Positions 34,020 to 42,647 are shown, numbered from the stretch's first letter. The stretch is DNA of 64,000 nucleotides from Oscillospiraceae bacterium (GCA_017432615.1 JAFRIV010000005.1:1-64000); one strand, 5' to 3'. Notes: generated from the sequence alone by a model not told the origin. A program made the numbers and translations.

Positions 34020-37000
34020 ATGGCTTTCAAAAAACTGCTCTCTCTGCTTCTGCTGCTCAGTATGCTTTTCAGTATGTTGCCTTATGCGGCCTTTGCATCG
34101 GATGAAGCGGGAGAACCAATGGATACAGAGATCATTGAAGTAGAGGAGGAACCGGAGTCCGATCCCGGCGAGGGAAAAGACGATGCTGCCGGGGATGACC
34201 TGACGCCCGGGGATAACACATCCCCTGCTCCGCAGGATGAAGGGAAGAATGAGGTCATTCCTGTTCAGCCTTCTGTTGTGGATCCGGCGGAAGAACCTTC
34301 TTCGGGAGACGAAAAAGATCCTGGAAAAGATTCCGACGACGGCGGAGAAGGCTCCGACGGAAGCCCGAAGGATTCCGACGGCAATCAGGATACGGAAGGA
34401 AAGCCGCCGGTGTTTACCGTTTCCGGCGGGGACGACCCTTCGGACGATGACGGCAAAACTGTCGTCGCCATCGTGGACGGTACGGAATATACCTCGCTGC
34501 AGGAGGCCTTTTCCGCGGCAGGTGCCCGGAATACAACCGTCTATCTCCATGATTTTGCCGAAGAGGACGTGACCGTCGGCAAAGGCGACAGCCTGACCTT
34601 CCATCTCAATGACGGGGCCTATTTCGGAGAGATCATCAACTGCGGCAGGCTGACGGTGACGGGAACCGGCGCTTTCGCAGGGACGCTCCGTACGCGCTCC
34701 TATGAAGTGCGTGACGGAGAAGGGAACCTGACGGAAGATGTGGCTTATGCCGCAACGGTAATCGACGGGCAGAACGGAGAGACGCAGTTTGCGGCCAACT
34801 TCCTTGTTGAGCAGGTTTCCGAGCACCCGGTTACGGAAGGACCTTTGCCGGCGCTCACCATCACCGGCGGTGATTTTATGGCATCTGTTCTTGCTGTCGG
34901 AAAATTCAGCGAAGAGGATTCCTCGTTCAGCGGGGACGAAATATCCGGCAGGATCGAAGTATCCGGCGGCTGCTTTGCCGAAATGCCGGAGCGTTTTCTG
35001 GCGTCCGGGTATGCCTTTTATCCGGAGGAAGGGTGCTATGTCAAACCGAAACGTGCAGATGCGCCTGTAAATGCGGAGAATGATCAGAATAGGACGCAGG
35101 AAACACAGGCACGCTCTGACGGTTCTATGCCTCCTGTTTTTGAAGGCGGCAATGGTGTGCAGGATAGCGGGAATACGGGAGACCGGCTGACGCAGGACAA
35201 TACCCCTCCCGCCACGCCGACGTTTGCCGTAACCTATGAGCTTTACGGGGATGTGTTACGTTCCAATACCGTGGAAGAGGGAACGCAGATCACGCTGCCC
35301 AATGAATCCAGAGAGGGATACCGTTTTGCCGGCTGGCAAAACGGAGAGGATGTGTATGCCCCGGGAGATCCTTTTACGGTAACGGAAGATACTGCTTTCA
35401 CCGCTGTATGGGAGATCAATGAATACACGATTACCTATATGCTCAACGGCGGCGAGGGAGAAGAAAGCGACACCTATACTGTTGAAGATGCCGTCACCTT
35501 CCCGGTACCTTCCAGAGAAGGGGCAACCTTCGGCGGATGGTATTATGCGGGAGATTTCTCCGGCGAGGCAGTAACAGGCCTCCCTGCCGGGACAGCCCGT
35601 CCGGTCATCCTGTATGCCAGATGGCTCTGCACGCTCACGTACGAAGCGGACAGCTCCAGTTCCTCCGTCGGCCAGGTGAAAATTCATGACGAGGCACTGC
35701 TCCGAGGCGGCAGAATCACGGTGCCGCTGGGGGAAGATGTGGAACTGACCTTTGTCCCGGTGGGGAAGGATGTTGCCCTTACCGAGTTTATTTTGAACGG
35801 AAAAGCCGTCGATCCCCTGCCGGAGGAGAGTTATACGATTCCTTCCGTCAGTGAAGATATTACTGTTAAAGCAATCTTTGACACCCAGCCTGCAGAAGAA
35901 CAGACAAAGCTTGCCTCAGCCCGGAAAACAGCCTTGAGCGCCGCCCCAACGGAACCGGACGAGAAGCCGGATGATGCTGAAGAAAAGTGGACCGTTATCT
36001 TCAAAACGGATGAGGAACATACAGAAACCCTGACGGCTGATAAAGAGAACGATGAAGTCGTTGTCCCGGCTCCGGCTTCTGTCCCGGAAGGAAAAGTGTT
36101 TACCGGCTGGAAGAATGACGCAAAGACAGAAAAGGAAGAAGACGATACCCTTCTTCAGCCGGAGGATACGCTGGAAGTGTCCGGGGATGCCTCATACACA
36201 GCAGTATTTGAGGATAAAGCAGTCGAGGAACCTGCTTTACTGACAGGGAACCGGCTGAATGCACCTGCTTCACCGGGAACGGGAGAAGAAAACACCGCTG
36301 TGCTTTATTATGATGCCACGTTGGGCAAAGTAAAATTCGGCGAGGAAGAGATTGCAAACGGCGGATTCGTCACGATTCCGGAAGGAGCCACCATCACCAT
36401 TTCCTTTGAGCCCGTTGCAGGCAACACGGTTAATGAGTGCACGGTTGACGGCGTGAAAAAAGGAAGCATTAACACGCTCAAGCTCAGCAGAACGGGGAAA
36501 AAGCAGGTCGTCTATGTCATGTTCAGCGGCACTACGTTTTATACCCTTACCTATTCATACAATGTGGCAGATCCCGTGGACAATTCTGCCAACCCGACGG
36601 GATTTTCTGAGACGCACGGCGAGATCCTGCTAAATGATGCATCCAAAGAGGGATATCAGTTCACAGGCTGGTATAAAGACGCTGAGCATACGGAAGTTAC
36701 AGATAAAATAGAAAAGATCCCGGCAGATTCCGTCAATATCAAATCACTTTACGGCAAATTCTCTCCGGTGGAGTATGCTATTACCTATCATCTTGACGGA
36801 GGAACAAATCATCCGGACAACAAAAACAAGTACACGGTTGAAGAGACTGTAACACTGTATGATGCCAGCAAATCAGGGTTTGTATTTGCCGGCTGGTATG
36901 AGGATTCCGCATTCGAAAAGCCGGTTTCCTCTATTCCGGCAGGGTCTACCGGAAATAAGGAATTCTGGGCAAAGTTTTTGCAGATCTATACCATCAAGTA

Positions 37001-37784
37001 TGTGGTTGACGGCGTTGAAGACACATCTCTTACACCGAAAGAATATATAAAAACGGACGGAGTCATCACTCTGCCGACGGTTTCCAGACCTGCGAAAGTC
37101 TTCAAAGGCTGGAAGGATGAGACAGGAACTTCTGTCACCACCATAAATGCTGAGGAAGAAAGAAACAGGGAACTTAAGACTGATCTGATCAATCGGTATA
37201 CAGTAACCTATGTGCTTGACGGCGGTATCAATCCGAGCAGTAATCCGACTTCGTACACCGACGATGATGTGAATCCGATCCCGCTGGCGGTCGCAGCAAG
37301 AACCGGCTATACCTTTATGGGCTGGTTCACGGAAGCGGCGCACACCAATCAGGTCACCGCCATCGATCCGCTGAAAAAGCAGAACATCACGCTGTATGCT
37401 GCCTGGGAAAAGATCCCCGAGCTGTATAAGGTTTATATTTACTATAACACTTTCGGCTCCGTGCAGGCAGGCGGCAGTGTGGTGCCATCCGGCACTTACG
37501 TCCCTGTTCAGGAAGGCAAGTCGATCAATCTCTACTTCAACCCCATCGACAGCAAATATTACGTCTATAATTGTACGCTGAACGGAGAGAAGAAGGGCTC
37601 GATTTCCGCCCTGACGATCAGCAACATTCAAAGCGACCAGCGCGTCGTTGTCTCCTTTATGCCGACGATTACAAGGCCCATGACAGGCGATGACAGCAAC
37701 CTTGCCCTCTGGATCGCTCTGATGGCCGCATCCGCAGCGGCTGTTGCCGGCGTTTTGATTACAAGAAAGAAGCGGAAAAAATAA
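34020..37784 (+). CDS. Giant surface protein with InlB B-type (Listeria-Bacteroides) repeats
   Basis: A 1254-residue exported protein. Signal peptide (LLSLLLLLSMLFSMLPYAAF), a long acidic, low-complexity stalk rich in Asp, Glu, Ser, Gly and Pro (about 25-145), a parallel-beta-like region (about 145-330), then several copies of the InlB B-repeat: ITYMLNGGEGEE ... FGGWYYA, ITYHLDGGTNHP ... FAGWYED, VTYVLDGGINPS ... FMGWFTE, interspersed with related GWQNGED and GWKDETG units. The C-terminus has RPMTGDD, a hydrophobic span and TRKKRKK, a TG-type sorting signal. Such proteins usually mediate contact with host glycans or other cells. The ATG at 34020 is preferred over 34014 because GGAGG ends only two bases before the latter. 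Confidence 0.85.
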   Translation: MAFKKLLSLLLLLSMLFSMLPYAAFASDEAGEPMDTEIIEVEEEPESDPGEGKDDAAGDDLTPGDNTSPAPQDEGKNEVIPVQPSVVDPAEEPSSGDEKDPGKDSDDGGEGSDGSPKDSDGNQDTEGKPPVFTVSGGDDPSDDDGKTVVAIVDGTEYTSLQEAFSAAGARNTTVYLHDFAEEDVTVGKGDSLTFHLNDGAYFGEIINCGRLTVTGTGAFAGTLRTRSYEVRDGEGNLTEDVAYAATVIDGQNGETQFAANFLVEQVSEHPVTEGPLPALTITGGDFMASVLAVGKFSEEDSSFSGDEISGRIEVSGGCFAEMPERFLASGYAFYPEEGCYVKPKRADAPVNAENDQNRTQETQARSDGSMPPVFEGGNGVQDSGNTGDRLTQDNTPPATPTFAVTYELYGDVLRSNTVEEGTQITLPNESREGYRFAGWQNGEDVYAPGDPFTVTEDTAFTAVWEINEYTITYMLNGGEGEESDTYTVEDAVTFPVPSREGATFGGWYYAGDFSGEAVTGLPAGTARPVILYARWLCTLTYEADSSSSSVGQVKIHDEALLRGGRITVPLGEDVELTFVPVGKDVALTEFILNGKAVDPLPEESYTIPSVSEDITVKAIFDTQPAEEQTKLASARKTALSAAPTEPDEKPDDAEEKWTVIFKTDEEHTETLTADKENDEVVVPAPASVPEGKVFTGWKNDAKTEKEEDDTLLQPEDTLEVSGDASYTAVFEDKAVEEPALLTGNRLNAPASPGTGEENTAVLYYDATLGKVKFGEEEIANGGFVTIPEGATITISFEPVAGNTVNECTVDGVKKGSINTLKLSRTGKKQVVYVMFSGTTFYTLTYSYNVADPVDNSANPTGFSETHGEILLNDASKEGYQFTGWYKDAEHTEVTDKIEKIPADSVNIKSLYGKFSPVEYAITYHLDGGTNHPDNKNKYTVEETVTLYDASKSGFVFAGWYEDSAFEKPVSSIPAGSTGNKEFWAKFLQIYTIKYVVDGVEDTSLTPKEYIKTDGVITLPTVSRPAKVFKGWKDETGTSVTTINAEEERNRELKTDLINRYTVTYVLDGGINPSSNPTSYTDDDVNPIPLAVAARTGYTFMGWFTEAAHTNQVTAIDPLKKQNITLYAAWEKIPELYKVYIYYNTFGSVQAGGSVVPSGTYVPVQEGKSINLYFNPIDSKYYVYNCTLNGEKKGSISALTISNIQSDQRVVVSFMPTITRPMTGDDSNLALWIALMAASAAAVAGVLITRKKRKK

Positions 37785-37828
37785 CCGCTATCTGCCGGCA
37801 GGGAACAGCGAAAAGCAATAAAAAAAGG

Positions 37829-37866
37829 ATCCCCCGGGAAAGGAGATAATTCCGTTCCCGGGGGAT
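37829..37866. terminator. Bidirectional-looking hairpin terminator
   Basis: ATCCCCCGGGAA (37829-37840) pairs perfectly with TTCCCGGGGGAT (37855-37866). On the minus strand the stem is followed by a run of seven T, so it is strong for the leftward small-protein/ATP-cone transcript. On the plus strand, after the InlB-repeat gene, the T tract is poor (TTCCCTGTTT). Confidence 0.8.
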
Positions 37867-37875
37867 TTCCCTGTT

Positions 37876-38001
37876 TCAGCGAAAAACAAAAATTGAGAGG
37901 AGGATTGCAGCCACCATTCCGATGCCTGTTTTCACGAAGATGCCGGGTAATGCTTCGGTCTCTTTATTGACCCGGTTTTTCACCTGTTTATAATCCAGCA
38001 C
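37876..38001 (-). CDS. 41-residue single-span membrane peptide
   Basis: A short reading frame from GTG at 38001 to TGA at 37876. The peptide begins MLDYKQVKNRVNKETEALPG and ends in one hydrophobic helix (TGIGMVAAILLSIFVF) with a terminal Arg. GAGGGG lies eight bases before the GTG, and the gene follows the ATP-cone gene by 12 bases and is followed by a strong terminator, so it looks like a true last gene of that transcript. A charged amphipathic N-terminus plus one span is typical of small regulatory membrane proteins. Function unknown; I recognise no family. Confidence 0.6.
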   Translation of the reverse strand: MLDYKQVKNRVNKETEALPGIFVKTGIGMVAAILLSIFVFR

Positions 38002-38013
38002 GAATGTCACCCC

Positions 38014-38283
38014 TCACGGCTGTTTTTTGTAAGACATGTAACACTCTGCCGTCTGCAGCATGCCGGATTCTATAAGGATCTGATACACGCCCTCGCGGAT
38101 CTCCTGGGTGGTAATGATCTCATTTTTGCTTGTCAGGCGGCTGAAGACCTCATTGGCAAGATAGGAAGCCATCTGCGGGGTCATTTCCTCCAGAGGGGCT
38201 TCCGCATTGGCCTTCAGGATGCTTTCTTTGATTTTTTTTGTATCGTAAAGGACCACGACACCGTTTTTCTTGGTAATGTTCAT
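38014..38283 (-). CDS. Stand-alone ATP-cone domain protein
   Basis: An 89-residue protein made almost only of an ATP-cone: NITKKNGVVVLYDTKKIKES matches the VxKRDGxxxxFDxxKIxxAI start of the domain in NrdR and class I/III ribonucleotide reductases, and IITTQEIREGVYQILIESGM the second half. ATP-cones bind ATP or dATP and control ribonucleotide reductase or its genes. Here neither the zinc ribbon of NrdR nor a reductase is attached, and no nrd gene lies in the window. The ATG at 38283 has AGGAG nine bases upstream. It may sense nucleotides for a partner protein, perhaps the membrane peptide encoded next. Confidence 0.82.
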   Translation of the reverse strand: MNITKKNGVVVLYDTKKIKESILKANAEAPLEEMTPQMASYLANEVFSRLTSKNEIITTQEIREGVYQILIESGMLQTAECYMSYKKQP

Positions 38284-38365
38284 ATAGAAGATCTCCTTCC
38301 ACATTTATTTTGATTGAATTCTGCTTACAGTATACACCGGTTTTGCAGGAAAGGAAAGCGGAGAA

Positions 38366-39250
38366 TTAGAAAATGCCCGGGACAAGTTCCGGAAGAAAGG
38401 GGAGCACTTTCGAGAGAAAAGAGAAAAGGTTGCCGGCATCGAGAGAAACCGCTCCTGCCGGAACGGCTGCCTGGGCAATACCTGTCTCCGCCCGGACCAG
38501 CACCGTGGATTCTCCCTTTGCCTCCAGGACAACGGCATCTTTCTGCCCGGAGGAGAGGTCCCCGAAAGACTGATAAGAAAGGGCACTGTCGCTGTTTGCC
38601 AGGCGCACCCCGTAAAACATGTCGCTGTCATAAGCAATCTGAACAGAGGTGCCGTCTAAAAAAGCGACGATGGCATCCACGTTATCAAGTGCCACGGATA
38701 TTCCATCCTGAGCTCCCGGGGGAAGAAGAGCCGCAAGTTCCTCATCTGCAGAGGCAGTTTCAAAAAGAGAAGTCAGCATCTTTTTCCAGTTTTTTTGAGA
38801 AGGTTTACAGGTAATTACCGTGCATTCCGGAGAGACACCCAGCGCTGTGAGCGGGTAGACCGTTTTTTTTCTGGTGGTGTTGAAAAGGGTCACCACTTTC
38901 AGAAGGATCCTTCCGTAGCGCATGGCAAGCTTCATTGCGGTGTCTTCGTCGATTGTGCCGGCATCCGGAATTGGAGGGAGATCCTCCCCAAAGAGTTCCT
39001 CCGCAATATCCGGGAGATCAGCAAAGGAGAGAAGATACGCGCTGCCGTCCTTCATGACGAACCAGAGCTGATCCTGTCCCACGCATACGGTGACGGGCGT
39101 AGGGGAAGCACTGTCCGGCAGGACCTCCGCGCGGATCTGCAGTTCGGCAAAAGCGTCTCCCGCTGCCGGAAGGAGAAGAAGCAGGGCAAGAGCAAAGGCA
39201 AGGAGGCGTTTTGCCTGCAGGCGCGGGAACAGAATGGTTTCTTTCGACAT
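38366..39250 (-). CDS. Secreted protein of unknown function
   Basis: A 294-residue protein with a signal peptide (RLLAFALALLLLLPAAGDAFA, cleavage likely after AFA at about 35). The mature part has no family I recognise. It begins with a short beta-rich region (VTVCVGQDQLWFVMKDGSAY, LLSFADLPDIAEELFG), contains GVSPECTVITCKPSQKNW with two Cys that could pair, and ends in an Ala-, Val- and Leu-rich C-terminus (LFSFLSKVLPFLPELVPGIF) that may associate with the membrane. It has a good AAAGGAAG ribosome site and its own promoter. The gap of 82 bases to the ATP-cone gene could allow cotranscription. Confidence 0.7.
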   Translation of the reverse strand: MSKETILFPRLQAKRLLAFALALLLLLPAAGDAFAELQIRAEVLPDSASPTPVTVCVGQDQLWFVMKDGSAYLLSFADLPDIAEELFGEDLPPIPDAGTIDEDTAMKLAMRYGRILLKVVTLFNTTRKKTVYPLTALGVSPECTVITCKPSQKNWKKMLTSLFETASADEELAALLPPGAQDGISVALDNVDAIVAFLDGTSVQIAYDSDMFYGVRLANSDSALSYQSFGDLSSGQKDAVVLEAKGESTVLVRAETGIAQAAVPAGAVSLDAGNLFSFLSKVLPFLPELVPGIF

Positions 39251-39282
39251 GGATCAAGGCTTCCTTTCAAAGATTTTTTTAA

Positions 39283-39311
39283 ATTATACCATATTTCCCG
39301 GAATATGCCAG
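39283..39311 (-). promoter_or_regulatory. Promoter of the secreted protein gene (extended -10)
   Basis: Minus-strand CTGGCA (39311-39306), 17 bases, TATAAT (39288-39283) with TGG directly before it, an extended -10. It is divergent from the acyltransferase promoter with six bases between the two -35 boxes. Confidence 0.6.
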
Positions 39312-39317
39312 ACGGAA

Positions 39318-39346
39318 TTGTAAAATCATGCGAAACATGTTATAGT
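39318..39346 (+). promoter_or_regulatory. Promoter of the leader ORF-acyltransferase transcript
   Basis: TTGTAA (39318-39323), 17 bases, TATAGT (39341-39346). It precedes the 19-codon leader frame at 39398 and the acyltransferase at 39444. Confidence 0.65.
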
Positions 39347-39397
39347 AAAGAGAAGAAAACAGTTTTTCAATTCCGGTCGGAAGAGGAGAAAGAAGCC

Positions 39398-39457
39398 ATG
39401 GCGGTACAAAGAAGATACGCCGTTTCCCTGATTTTTACACTGTATGGAAGCTTATAA
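39398..39457 (+). CDS. 19-residue leader ORF overlapping the acyltransferase start
   Basis: ATG at 39398 has a good ribosome site (GAGGAG nine bases upstream) and encodes MAVQRRYAVSLIFTLYGSL before a TAA at 39455-39457. The acyltransferase ATG at 39444 lies inside this frame in another register and has no ribosome site of its own. Ribosomes ending the leader would finish 12 bases past the acyltransferase start, so the leader probably couples or limits its translation. The peptide itself may have no function. Confidence 0.5.
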   Translation: MAVQRRYAVSLIFTLYGSL

Positions 39458-40580
39458 ACGTCATCAGGTGATCTGGTCGGCGCTGCAGACGATCTGCCGC
39501 GGCCGGATTTGCCGGAAGTTCAACATGACCTTTGAGGAGCTTCATCAGGAAGGGCCGGTCCTGCTGATCCCGAATCACGTCACCGCCTGGGATCCCCTCC
39601 TGGTGGCAATGAGCCTGCGAAAAAAGCACGTCTATTACGTGGCGAGTGAGCATATTTTTCGCCTTGGGGCTGTTTCCAGGCTGCTGGAGTGGGCGCTGGC
39701 GCCGATCGCACGGCGAAAGGCTTCCTCCGGTGCCGATACGGTAAAAGCCTGCCTGCGTCAGCTGCGGGAAGGACATTCGGTCTGCCTGTTTGCCGAGGGG
39801 GAACAGTCCTGGACGGGAGAGAATCATCCGGTCTTCCCGGCGACGGGAAAGCTGGCGAAGATTTCCGGTGCAACACTGGTGACGTACCGCCTGGAAGGCG
39901 CTTATCTGAGCTGCCCCCGCTGGGGAAGAGGCATAAGGCGAGGCAGGATATACGGCCATCCCGTGGGCATTTACCCGCCGGAGAGGCTGAAGGATCTGTC
40001 TCCGCAGCAGATCGATGCGCTGATAGAGCAGGATATCCGGGAGAGTGCCTGGGAGAGGCAGGAGAAAGATCCTGTCGCATACCGGGGAAAACACCCTGCA
40101 GAGGGGATGGAGAGAGCGCTCTATCTCTGCCCCGGCTGTCGGAAGATTGGAACCCTCCAAACACGCGGCGACCGCGTTTTCTGCACCTGCGGCCTTTCGC
40201 TTCGCTATACGGAGACGGGTTTTTTCGCTCCGGCGCAGCCCTTTGCCCATCTCGGGCAGTGGGATGACTGGCAGCAGGAGATACTTGTGAATCGGGCATT
40301 CGTCCCGGAATCTGCCGGAGTGCTGTTTTCGGATGACCATGTGCAGCTCAGCCGGATCGAAAACGGGCATAAAAACACGGTGCTGCAGAAGGGGAAGCTC
40401 TTTCAGACGGGAGATGCCCTTGTACTCGGGGAGAACTGCTTCCTGCTGAAAAAGATCAGCAGCATGGCTATGGTGCTGTCCGACAGGCTGCTCTTTACTG
40501 TTGAAGATACCTATTATGAACTCCTGGCAAAAGACAATATCAATTTTCGGAAATATCTGGAACTCTGGAAAGGGGAATAA
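39444..40580 (+). CDS. PlsC-like lysophospholipid acyltransferase with C-terminal zinc ribbon
   Basis: A 378-residue protein. Residues 1-210 are a PlsC/LPLAT domain: NHVTAWDP carries the catalytic HX4D, and FAEGEQSW stands in the place of the FPEGTRS acyl-acceptor motif. It would add an acyl chain to lysophosphatidate or a related lipid at the membrane face. The remaining 160 or so residues are unusual: CPGC and CTCG in LYLCPGCRKIGTL...FCTCGLSLRY form a likely zinc ribbon, followed by a beta-rich tail. The start is fixed by a stop codon 15 bases upstream in frame; no ribosome site is present, so translation probably depends on the leader ORF. The GltS-like gene begins three bases after its stop. 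Confidence 0.82.
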   Translation: MEAYKRHQVIWSALQTICRGRICRKFNMTFEELHQEGPVLLIPNHVTAWDPLLVAMSLRKKHVYYVASEHIFRLGAVSRLLEWALAPIARRKASSGADTVKACLRQLREGHSVCLFAEGEQSWTGENHPVFPATGKLAKISGATLVTYRLEGAYLSCPRWGRGIRRGRIYGHPVGIYPPERLKDLSPQQIDALIEQDIRESAWERQEKDPVAYRGKHPAEGMERALYLCPGCRKIGTLQTRGDRVFCTCGLSLRYTETGFFAPAQPFAHLGQWDDWQQEILVNRAFVPESAGVLFSDDHVQLSRIENGHKNTVLQKGKLFQTGDALVLGENCFLLKKISSMAMVLSDRLLFTVEDTYYELLAKDNINFRKYLELWKGE

Positions 40581-40583
40581 GAC

Positions 40584-41954
40584 ATGGATTATTCTGCCGC
40601 AAATCAGGCACTGTGGAATGTTATTGTGCAGTTCGGGCTGCTGGCGCTGGCGATCCTTGTGGCGCATTTTCTTCGGGAAAAGATCCCCTTCATCCGGAAA
40701 AGCCTGATGCCGGTGGCAGTGCTTGGCGGCTTCCTGCTGCTTCTGGCCAAGGTCATCGGGCTGGTGAAACTGGATCAGAATATTATGGAAATACTGGTCT
40801 ATCACGGCATTGCCCTTGGGTTTATCGCAATGAGCCTTCGTGTTCCTTCCGGGGAAGAGACGGAGAAGGGCAGGCTGACCGGACTGCGCTCCGGAGCAAT
40901 CATTGTCAGCACATATCTTGTCCAGGGAGTTACTGGGCTTGTCATCACCATCCTGCTTGCGTCCACCGTGATGCCCGGAATGTTCCGCGCGGCAGGTCTG
41001 CTGCTGCCGATGGGATACGGACAGGGCCCGGGGCAGGCCAACAACGTCGGCTCCAGTTATGAAGCTCTCGGTTTTGCCGGCGGCCGCAGTTTCGGCCTGG
41101 CCATCGCGGCTGCCGGGTATCTGGTTGCCTGTATCATCGGCGTCGTGATTCTGAATATCTGGCAGCGCAAAGGAAAGATCGGCTATACGCGCAGTGCGAA
41201 AGAGCAGCAGCTTCCGGCAGATTTCTTCCAGAGCACGGATGAAATCCCGGTCTCCGATTCCATCGACAAACTTTCCGTCCAGCTGGCACTGGTGCTGCTG
41301 ACCTACCTGCTGACTTTCCTTGTAGCCCGCGGGCTGACCTCGGCGCTCTCTGCTGCGGCACCGGGCCTTGGCAATACGCTCAATCCGCTGATCTGGGGCT
41401 TCAATTTCATCATCGGGTCAGCGCTGGCAATGCTGGTGCGCGTCCTGCTTGCAAAAGGAAAGCGCACAGGGGTCTTTCTTCGCCAGTATCAGAACAACTA
41501 CCTGCTGAACAGGATCTCCGGCTTCTTTTTTGATATCATGATCGTGGCGGGCATCGCCTCCATCAACCCGGAAGATATCCGCGGGCTGTGGGTCCCCTTT
41601 GTGCTGATGGCGGCTGCAGGGGCGGTCGTTACCTGGTTCCACCTTTCCTATGTGTGCCGGAAGGCCTATCCGGAGTATCCCCAGGAAGGGCTGATCTCCA
41701 TGTTCGGGATGCTGACGGGCACCATCAGCTCCGGCGTCCTGCTGCTGCGGGAGATCGATCCGGACCTCAGCACACCGGCGGCAAACAATCTGGTCACCGG
41801 CAGCAGCTTTGGCATCATCCTCGGCGCGCCGGTGCTGGTCCTGGTCAGCCTTGCGCCGCGCTCCAGTTTCCTGTGTATGCTTGTGGCACTGCTGGCGGCG
41901 GTCTACGGCGCGCTGCTGATCTGGCTTATCCTCCGGACAAGCCGAAAAAAGTAG
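40584..41954 (+). CDS. GltS-like sodium:glutamate symporter
   Basis: A 456-residue polytopic transporter of the ESS/GltS family. It has paired inverted halves with the reentrant-loop motifs LPMGYGQGPGQANNVGSSYE in the first half and GMLTGTISSGVLLLREID in the second, plus the early MPVAVLGGFLLLL. GltS proteins take up glutamate with Na+; the GQGPGQA segment differs from the GHGT form of Escherichia coli GltS, so the substrate could be another dicarboxylic acid. It follows the acyltransferase by three bases and is followed by a terminator, so the two form an operon. The sodium gradient built by the Mrp-type system nearby could drive it. Confidence 0.85.
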   Translation: MDYSAANQALWNVIVQFGLLALAILVAHFLREKIPFIRKSLMPVAVLGGFLLLLAKVIGLVKLDQNIMEILVYHGIALGFIAMSLRVPSGEETEKGRLTGLRSGAIIVSTYLVQGVTGLVITILLASTVMPGMFRAAGLLLPMGYGQGPGQANNVGSSYEALGFAGGRSFGLAIAAAGYLVACIIGVVILNIWQRKGKIGYTRSAKEQQLPADFFQSTDEIPVSDSIDKLSVQLALVLLTYLLTFLVARGLTSALSAAAPGLGNTLNPLIWGFNFIIGSALAMLVRVLLAKGKRTGVFLRQYQNNYLLNRISGFFFDIMIVAGIASINPEDIRGLWVPFVLMAAAGAVVTWFHLSYVCRKAYPEYPQEGLISMFGMLTGTISSGVLLLREIDPDLSTPAANNLVTGSSFGIILGAPVLVLVSLAPRSSFLCMLVALLAAVYGALLIWLILRTSRKK

Positions 41955-41985
41955 CCGGAAGTATTTCCCGCATGAGAATAAAGAA

Positions 41986-42030
41986 TCGGCACAGCTCTCT
42001 GTTTCCGGGGCTGTGCCGAAGGTTTTGTAC
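41986..42030 (+). terminator. Terminator after the gltS-like gene
   Basis: TCGGCACAGC (41986-41995) pairs with GCTGTGCCGA (42010-42019), followed by AGGTTTTG and further T-rich sequence. It lies between convergent genes and may also serve the NUDIX transcript, although the minus-strand tail is less T-rich. Confidence 0.75.
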
Positions 42031-42047
42031 GCGGTTTTGTTTTTGAA

Positions 42048-42530
42048 TCAAAGAGAAGGATGAAGGGTATGGGCAATCAGCTTGTCTCCCCGGTATTCCA
42101 GCTTCAGGGAGAAAAACGGAGTATCCTTCGCCAGCAGCCGGAGAAAGATCCTGTCGCCTTCCCAGATGGGCAGATTCTCTACCTCCTCGACGGGGACCCA
42201 TTCCAGCTTGCCCTCCTCATTTTCTGTCCGGAGAGGCAGGGAAAGCTGATCGTCTGGGATATGAGCTGTGAACAGGTGCATATACTCGGTGCCCCACTCG
42301 TCCGAGACAAAAGTGACGACGGCGCGAAAACGCAGAAGAGCGGGGGAGAGCAGAAGCCCGGTCTCCTCCCGGATCTCCCGTACGGCACAGTCTTCCGGGC
42401 TTTCACCCTCTTCAAATTTGCCGCCGACGCCGATCCACTTGTCTTTGTTTTCATCTACTGTTTTTTTAACACGGTGCAGCATCAGGTATCTGCCTCTGTT
42501 TTCCAGATAACAGAGAGTGGTATTGCGCAT
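42048..42530 (-). CDS. NUDIX hydrolase, MutT/8-oxo-dGTP diphosphatase-like
   Basis: A 160-residue protein with a complete Nudix box in GGKFEEGESPEDCAVREIRE followed by ETG, so the metal-binding REUXEE glutamates are all present. N-terminal MRNTTLCYLENRGRYLMLHR and WIGVGGK are typical of MutT-like 8-oxo-dGTP cleaning enzymes of Firmicutes. The ATG at 42530 follows GAGGTGAG; a start at 42578 would add 16 residues without support. It is a single gene, convergent with the symporter and divergent from groES. Confidence 0.88.
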   Translation of the reverse strand: MRNTTLCYLENRGRYLMLHRVKKTVDENKDKWIGVGGKFEEGESPEDCAVREIREETGLLLSPALLRFRAVVTFVSDEWGTEYMHLFTAHIPDDQLSLPLRTENEEGKLEWVPVEEVENLPIWEGDRIFLRLLAKDTPFFSLKLEYRGDKLIAHTLHPSL

Positions 42531-42589
42531 GGATCTCACCTCGCGGCTATTATAAATGGAATGTTCATAAAAAAGCAATAAAATAATGC

Positions 42590-42617
42590 TTGCATTTTCT
42601 GAAATTTGTGGTATGAT
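42590..42617 (+). promoter_or_regulatory. SigA-type promoter of groES-groEL
   Basis: TTGCAT (42590-42595), 16 bases, TATGAT (42612-42617) with TGG directly before it. The CIRCE operator begins three bases downstream, so HrcA bound there would block initiation. Confidence 0.8.
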
Positions 42618-42620
42618 ACT

Positions 42621-42647
42621 TTAGCACTCAGGAGAAATGAGTGCTAA
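42621..42647. promoter_or_regulatory. CIRCE operator (HrcA binding site)
   Basis: TTAGCACTC (42621-42629), nine bases, GAGTGCTAA (42639-42647): a perfect match to the CIRCE consensus. It predicts HrcA repression of groESL and heat induction. hrcA itself is not in the window. Confidence 0.97.
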
